Of a stretch of DNA of 64,000 nucleotides, positions 57,370 through 64,000 are shown piece by piece. The stretch covers positions 14,382,829 through 14,446,828 of the forward strand of contig NC_019876.2 in the NCBI RefSeq assembly GCF_002234675.1, read 5' to 3'. Each line of letters starts with the position of its first letter. Position 1 is the first letter of the stretch. Below the pieces are notes generated by a model that was not told where the DNA came from, ran no database searches, and saw nothing but the letters and a program-made list of their open reading frames with translations. The position numbers and the translations under genes are program-made. Origin of the DNA: Oryzias latipes. Its lineage: Eukaryota; Chordata; Actinopteri; Beloniformes; Adrianichthyidae.

Positions 57370-58227
57370 AAACAAACAAACTACTGGGTTGGGAGGGGGA
57401 AGCCAGCTTTTTTTTTTTTCCTTTCTTGAATCTTTATTTGTATTATTTTTCTTTTTCAAAAACAAATGGAGTCTCTGCCTTATCGCTCCTGATACTGACT
57501 GCGTATGGAGGTGAGTGAGCCTGTTTGTGTGAGTATGCCTGCTGGGTCCGTTCAGCATTTTTGGACATTTTGGAGGACTGACGGGGCAGACGGAGGATCA
57601 TCAGAGAGACACTAGACAATTCTACACCCGGAATTCTTCCTCCTCTCCACCGTCGATGCAGCTCAGCAGAACTTCTTGGAGGAAATGGAAAAACTGCTCC
57701 TTCATTCAATCAAATTTTTACTTCACTGATTGGTACTTGTTTTTTCTTCCCATCAAGTATGGATTGATTTAAATAATTTAACTGATCTTTACTTTCAAGA
57801 AACATATTTTTAAGGACACATTTTTTCCCCCCAGATGAAGACTTTAAAGTTGTAAGAGCCAGAAAAGAAAAAGAAAAAGGAGTGGCTCGTAACGGTTTGG
57901 GGACTGCCATGCCGCCTTTCCATATCTGATTGTTTCTATTTCCATGATATATAATAGAATGAATTCTGCACATAATGCTCTCCACCTTGGTCATTTGAAG
58001 CCATCCTGGTTTGTTATAATAGGAATTGCACTTAATTCTCCTCATTTTATTTTTTTGTTGCAGTTTGCAATTTGATTTAAATTCACAATCTTTACAGTTT
58101 TTTTAACCCCATCCCCTCTTAACTATATGGGTTTAATCCTGTATCTTTAAATGCCTTCTGAACAATGTTGGTCTCATCAAAGCTCACAGCAGATTCTTAT
58201 CAGCTCTGTCTCCATGTCTGTGTTACT

Positions 58228-58233
58228 AATAAA
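58228..58233 (+). terminator. Distal CTDNEP1 poly(A) signal
   Basis: AATAAA near the end of a 1-kb mostly unique stretch, consistent with a long 3' UTR. Confidence 0.45.
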
Positions 58234-58431
58234 ACACTTGTCAGTATCGACCTTTTATTGTTCCGCTTCTTTTTTTTGTTTTTAAGAGAACAGATTTTTT
58301 TTTCATACTTTAGCCAAATTTTGCAACAACAAAAAAATGAATCACTAAGCTCAGGATCTGGAGTTCTGCAACAATCCGCCACCTTGTGGTAGAATTAGTA
58401 CTTACAGGTGACTTTGTTTTTCGTTCTGTAA

Positions 58432-58632
58432 CCCTTGTGCTATCTTAGATGACCCCACCCTTACTTTGACGTGTTCTCCCTACAATGACAAAGGTGGATA
58501 AAGGTGGAAAGATTTCATGTAATCCATGGACACCAGTGAAGATCACAAATCATAGAAGAAAAAAGGTTCAGAGTACTGTCTAGTGGGTCTAGATGACCCA
58601 ACTCCCAATGTTAAAGTGCCTAGAATAACACA
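58432..58632 (+). mobile_element. piggyBac-like MITE family B, copy 4
   Basis: Begins CCCTTGTGCTATC, with GTAA in place of TTAA on the left. It matches the family to AATAACACAG, where the right end is eroded. Confidence 0.75.
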
Positions 58633-58808
58633 GAATAGAAGAAAACTGAAAATTGTATTCAAAGGGGTCTGCAGCCTACAGCCCCAAAGTCATATGTGTG
58701 GGGGGGGGGGGTAACTGTAAACTACCTCAAACGTATCTATCACTTTGTCTATTTGATCTTTTCCATATCTACACTCCCTCCCGCTCTCTCTGATCTTCTT
58801 CCCTGCAG

Positions 58809-58914
58809 CGCTCCGTACCCCCCATTCGACTGGTCACCATGGGGACCAGAGCCTTTAGCCAATCGGCCCCCCCCAACTATGGAACTCTCTCCCCCTGGAC
58901 CTCCGTATCACTGA
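58809..58914 (+). CDS. Candidate terminal exon encoding a proline-rich tail
   Basis: A strong pyrimidine tract and CCCTGCAG precede an open stretch encoding APYPPFDWSPWGPEPL and ending ELSPPGPPYH at a TGA (58912-58914). An AATAAA follows at 59012. The codon content is protein-like and the GC is higher than the flanks. The required incoming phase (two bases) equals that left by CTDNEP1 exon 7 (ends AG at 56440). The exon could therefore replace CTDNEP1 exon 8 and swap the conserved C-terminus for this tail. Alternatively it is the last exon of a gene whose other exons were not recognised. I do not know a protein with this tail. Confidence 0.4.
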
Positions 58915-59039
58915 CTCATTAATTATCTTTAATTCTGCGTTTCAACTACGATTGCCCATCCATCCGTTGTCTGATTTTATTATTTCTGTAGTGGCAAGAA
59001 AGGAGCTTTAAAATAAAATAGCTTATTACTATTATTATA

Positions 59040-61480
59040 AACTTTGTTCAACTTTTTCACAAACAGTTGAAGGAAAGTTTCACAAGTCAAAATACAACAT
59101 TAGGACAGATTTTTGAATGCTGTGTACAGAAATCAATTGGAAATCAGAATTAAGTTTCACCAAATTAATAAGGCTGATTTTTTTAAAGAAATTAAAGGAT
59201 TTTAGGTTTACTTTATGTATTGAAAAACATGTTAAGGGTCACCTTATTAGCTTTAATGTAATTTTAGTTAATTAGATTTATACATTTTTAGCTGAAATTC
59301 ACTGCGAGCAGTAAAAATAAGCGGGGTTTTTTCCTGATCACCGCTGACATCACTACAACATTTGCTGCATTGAGATGTTCATGTGGCACAGGGTCTTTTA
59401 TTTTGAAAAGAAGTCCTTAGAAACTATTATAAAGTATTTCATATTTTGACAAAAGACTATTTTCTATAAGTTTATCTGTCATTGATGCCCAAAAAGCAAC
59501 AATTTATTTATACTGATCACAATAGTAACATACCGGTAAATACAAATCAGTGTCTTATTTTTCTAAAGGTTGAATTAAGACTTTCCTATTGGGTTTATGT
59601 TAATAAGAAATCTGTACATGTAGAGGCTTGCAGGCCCCTGTTCTTGAGATTTAATAAACTTGTAACTTTTGAATCAAAATAAAAAAAAAATCGTCATAAA
59701 GCGGTGTTAAATTAAAGAAGAAGAAAAAACACATTTATGTATGAAATATGGTTTAAAGGTGGTTGTGCTTTTCTCAGTTTCTTAAAGGGAAAAAAGTAAT
59801 CTATTTTTATAGAAATGCTGCACATTTTAATTATGTATAACTAGATTGTTCACATTTGTATCAATTTTTTTAAATAAATGTTCCCACTTCTGCACTTTTT
59901 TCTCTGACGGCTAATAGTTTGCAGAACAGTGTGTCATCCTGTTTTATTTTCATTTGCTCTTCTTAGGTTTTTGTGTCTAAAACCACAAATTTACGAGTAC
60001 CTTGTCATATAAAGCTTTTTTTCTTTTTAACCACACGTTGAGACGAAAAATACCTGCAAGAACAAGAAAAGTAACTTCTTTTGCCGTTCCAGGCTTTTTC
60101 AAGTCACCAACAGGAAGAATGTCGCCGAACGCCAAACACATTTGACTGGCCCGTCCACTGCATACCTGTTTAAACGTGCTTCATCCTGCAATAAAAACAA
60201 AGTAGCACTGAACATTTCAGATAAGGGCCCCTTATATCAGCGGTACTGTGGAATCTGAACACACGTCACACAAATACCCTGGGACAGATATTTGTTGGGG
60301 TTACATTTTAGTTTGGGTGGCGGATTTGAAACATTTTACTTTCAGGTTTGTTATAAAGCACCATTCTTTTTGGTGGAAAAAGATGAAAAAGTTCAATGAA
60401 AACACCAAAGCAATTATGTGTAAAGTGGTCTGATGCTGATACTAGTAACCCATGCAGAAGATATGTATAAAAACTGCTTCTGTAATGAGCTAAATTGAGG
60501 TCAATCTGTTCACTTTTAAACCATTTTCAAAAAGAATTGCAACACAAAAGTGTCAGACTTTAACATGTGAACCCTCAGCTTGATTCTCACCTCACTCACT
60601 CTATGTCATAGGACTTTGAAGCTCAGAGGGGTCATGCGCACATAATGAGTCAGTCACCCAGCTGTGAGTCACTTGCACAACAAGCAGGCTAGGATGTTTT
60701 TTTTTTATTTCTCTATTGAGGACAGTAGTTTTATGAATGACAATTAGATTTTCTTTAGTTACAATAAATAACAAGGATTAGAAAAAAACTTGTGTACACA
60801 TTTACAATGTGGTTCTAAAACAAAAAACATTTAAAATAATAATCAAGAAGTTTTCATCCTTAAAATAATTGAAATTGAATCAAAAACCTGTTAGTTTAGC
60901 ACAGATTTCCAATTAGTTTTATTCAGGGTTTTTTCTTAAGTTTTTATTTTAATGAAAGTGTAAAATGTAAAAATTGAAATTGGTTATGGCTTTTTCTATT
61001 TTTAAGATAAAATATATGGGATTTTTCCTTTTCTTTTTTCCATTGAGGACAATTGTTTTAAGAATGATAATGACATTTTTCTTAAACAATAAATTCAAAG
61101 ATTATGAAAAAAGTGTGTAAACATTTCAAATGTGGTTATGAAAGAAAATACATTTAAAATCATAATCTAGAAGTTTGCATTTTTAAAATGACATATGTCA
61201 TTTAAATTGGATCATATTTACCATAAATTTCCAATTCGTTTATTTTTCCTATATTTCATTGATTGAATCAGAAATAAAAAAATGTAATGAGGGAAATTTG
61301 TTTTGGAAAAAATATATAATAGTTTGTTATGATATATGTTTATATCTTCTCATCAGTTTTATTCTAATATGTTGTCAGCATCATATCCTCACAACTTATT
61401 GACGGCTACATCATTAGTAAACAGTGTTTTAGTCTAAGACACAGTCGGGCTTTTATTTTTTCTGGATTTCACCCACTAAA
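59040..61480. other. CTDNEP1-GABARAP intergenic region
   Basis: AT-rich. Two diverged copies of a roughly 300-base segment can be seen at about 60700-60960 and 61030-61300 (both with CATTGAGGACA, TTTTATGAATGA-like and AATAAATAACAAGG/AATAAATTCAAAG phrases). No gene. Confidence 0.4.
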
Positions 61481-61699
61481 GCTAGAAAAACCAAAGTGAT
61501 GATGGTTGTTTTGGAGTTTCCTCTTAGCTCTGCTGCTGCGGCTGGGCCGCGGTCATATGACAAGGACAGATGCCTCCTCACCGCCCTCCCCTGGAGTATC
61601 ATGCGCAGTGGTTGTGGAAAAATAAAAGTAGTTCCTCTGGAAATGTCTGTTTCCCAACATCAAACGACTGTAAAATGCTTTTAATATTCAATAAATTTG

Positions 61700-63567
<1,868 letters not shown>

Positions 63568-63803
63568 TCCCCTTCAACCACCTTTCTGAGACCTTTGTCA
63601 TTCATTCATTTAAAAAGTAAAATCCAGCTTGGCAGTGTAGAGTTCCCAGAGTAAATGTCATCTGCACTTTCACTTCTCACAAACACAATCTTTTACATAT
63701 TCATTTATGACTTTTTCTATTTTGCAGTCTGAATTGTATTTGCCTTCTCTGGTTTGGTTTTTGGGAATCGTACTCCACAGAATGCCTGATAAAGAAAAGT
63801 GAA

Positions 63804-63809
63804 AATAAA
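63804..63809 (+). terminator. GABARAP poly(A) signal
   Basis: AATAAA about 240 bases after the stop codon. Confidence 0.6.
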
Positions 63810-64000
63810 ATCTCAACCGCTATGCGCTTGTATTTACTTCTGAGTGCAGAAAACAGAGGCAGAATTTGTTGAGTTAAATTGACCCCTGCCTGGTAATAAG
63901 TATAAATAGTGCTTGTCAAATTTTGACAAGACTTTGATGATGAAAAAGATTTTGGTTTATGTTTTAAAGTCAATAATTTTCAAAAGAATAGTGATAGTGC

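Overview
The window is vertebrate nuclear DNA, almost certainly from a ray-finned fish. Genes are split into short exons with GT-AG introns. The proteins are chordate-specific (TNK/ACK kinase, phospholipid scramblase, PHF23, CTDNEP1, GABARAP), and introns and spacers are full of teleost-style repeats: hAT elements with 8-bp target duplications, TTAA-flanked MITEs, decayed non-LTR retrotransposons and microsatellites. The gene set matches the neighbourhood of human 17p13.1.

Layout: (1) 1-9589, + strand: the 3' part of a TNK1-type tyrosine kinase, cut by the window edge. (2) 12074-29220, - strand: phospholipid scramblase PLSCR3 in seven coding exons plus a probable non-coding first exon. (3) 29.2-38.9 kb: a gene-poor spacer with repeats, a CTCF-like motif and a block that looks like a conserved non-coding element. 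(4) 39.0-40.3 kb, + strand: a small secreted-peptide precursor gene ending in an osteocrin/natriuretic-like motif (PLDSIGR after KRR). This is the most interesting item. (5) 40.35-44.54 kb, - strand: PHF23. (6) 45.46-47.89 kb, + strand: ELP5, head-to-head with PHF23. (7) 48.8-58.2 kb, + strand: CTDNEP1, with a possible alternative last exon at 58809. (8) 61.96-63.8 kb, + strand: GABARAP.

Functional links: GABARAP is an ATG8-family conjugation protein, and PHF23 is reported in mammals as a negative regulator of autophagy. CTDNEP1 is the nuclear-envelope phosphatase acting on lipin, PLSCR3 is a mitochondrial scramblase, and ELP5 belongs to the Elongator ELP4-6 subcomplex. Their proximity reflects ancestral synteny, not an operon. 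The osteocrin-like gene fits the known 17p13 / 3q26-29 paralogy, in which TNK1 and TNK2 are ohnologs and osteocrin lies near TNK2. It may therefore be an osteocrin ohnolog retained in fish.

Exons were placed by hand from splice sites, reading-frame phase and family similarity. All coding phases close without frameshifts. No database search was possible, so repeat family names are superfamily-level calls from termini and target duplications.
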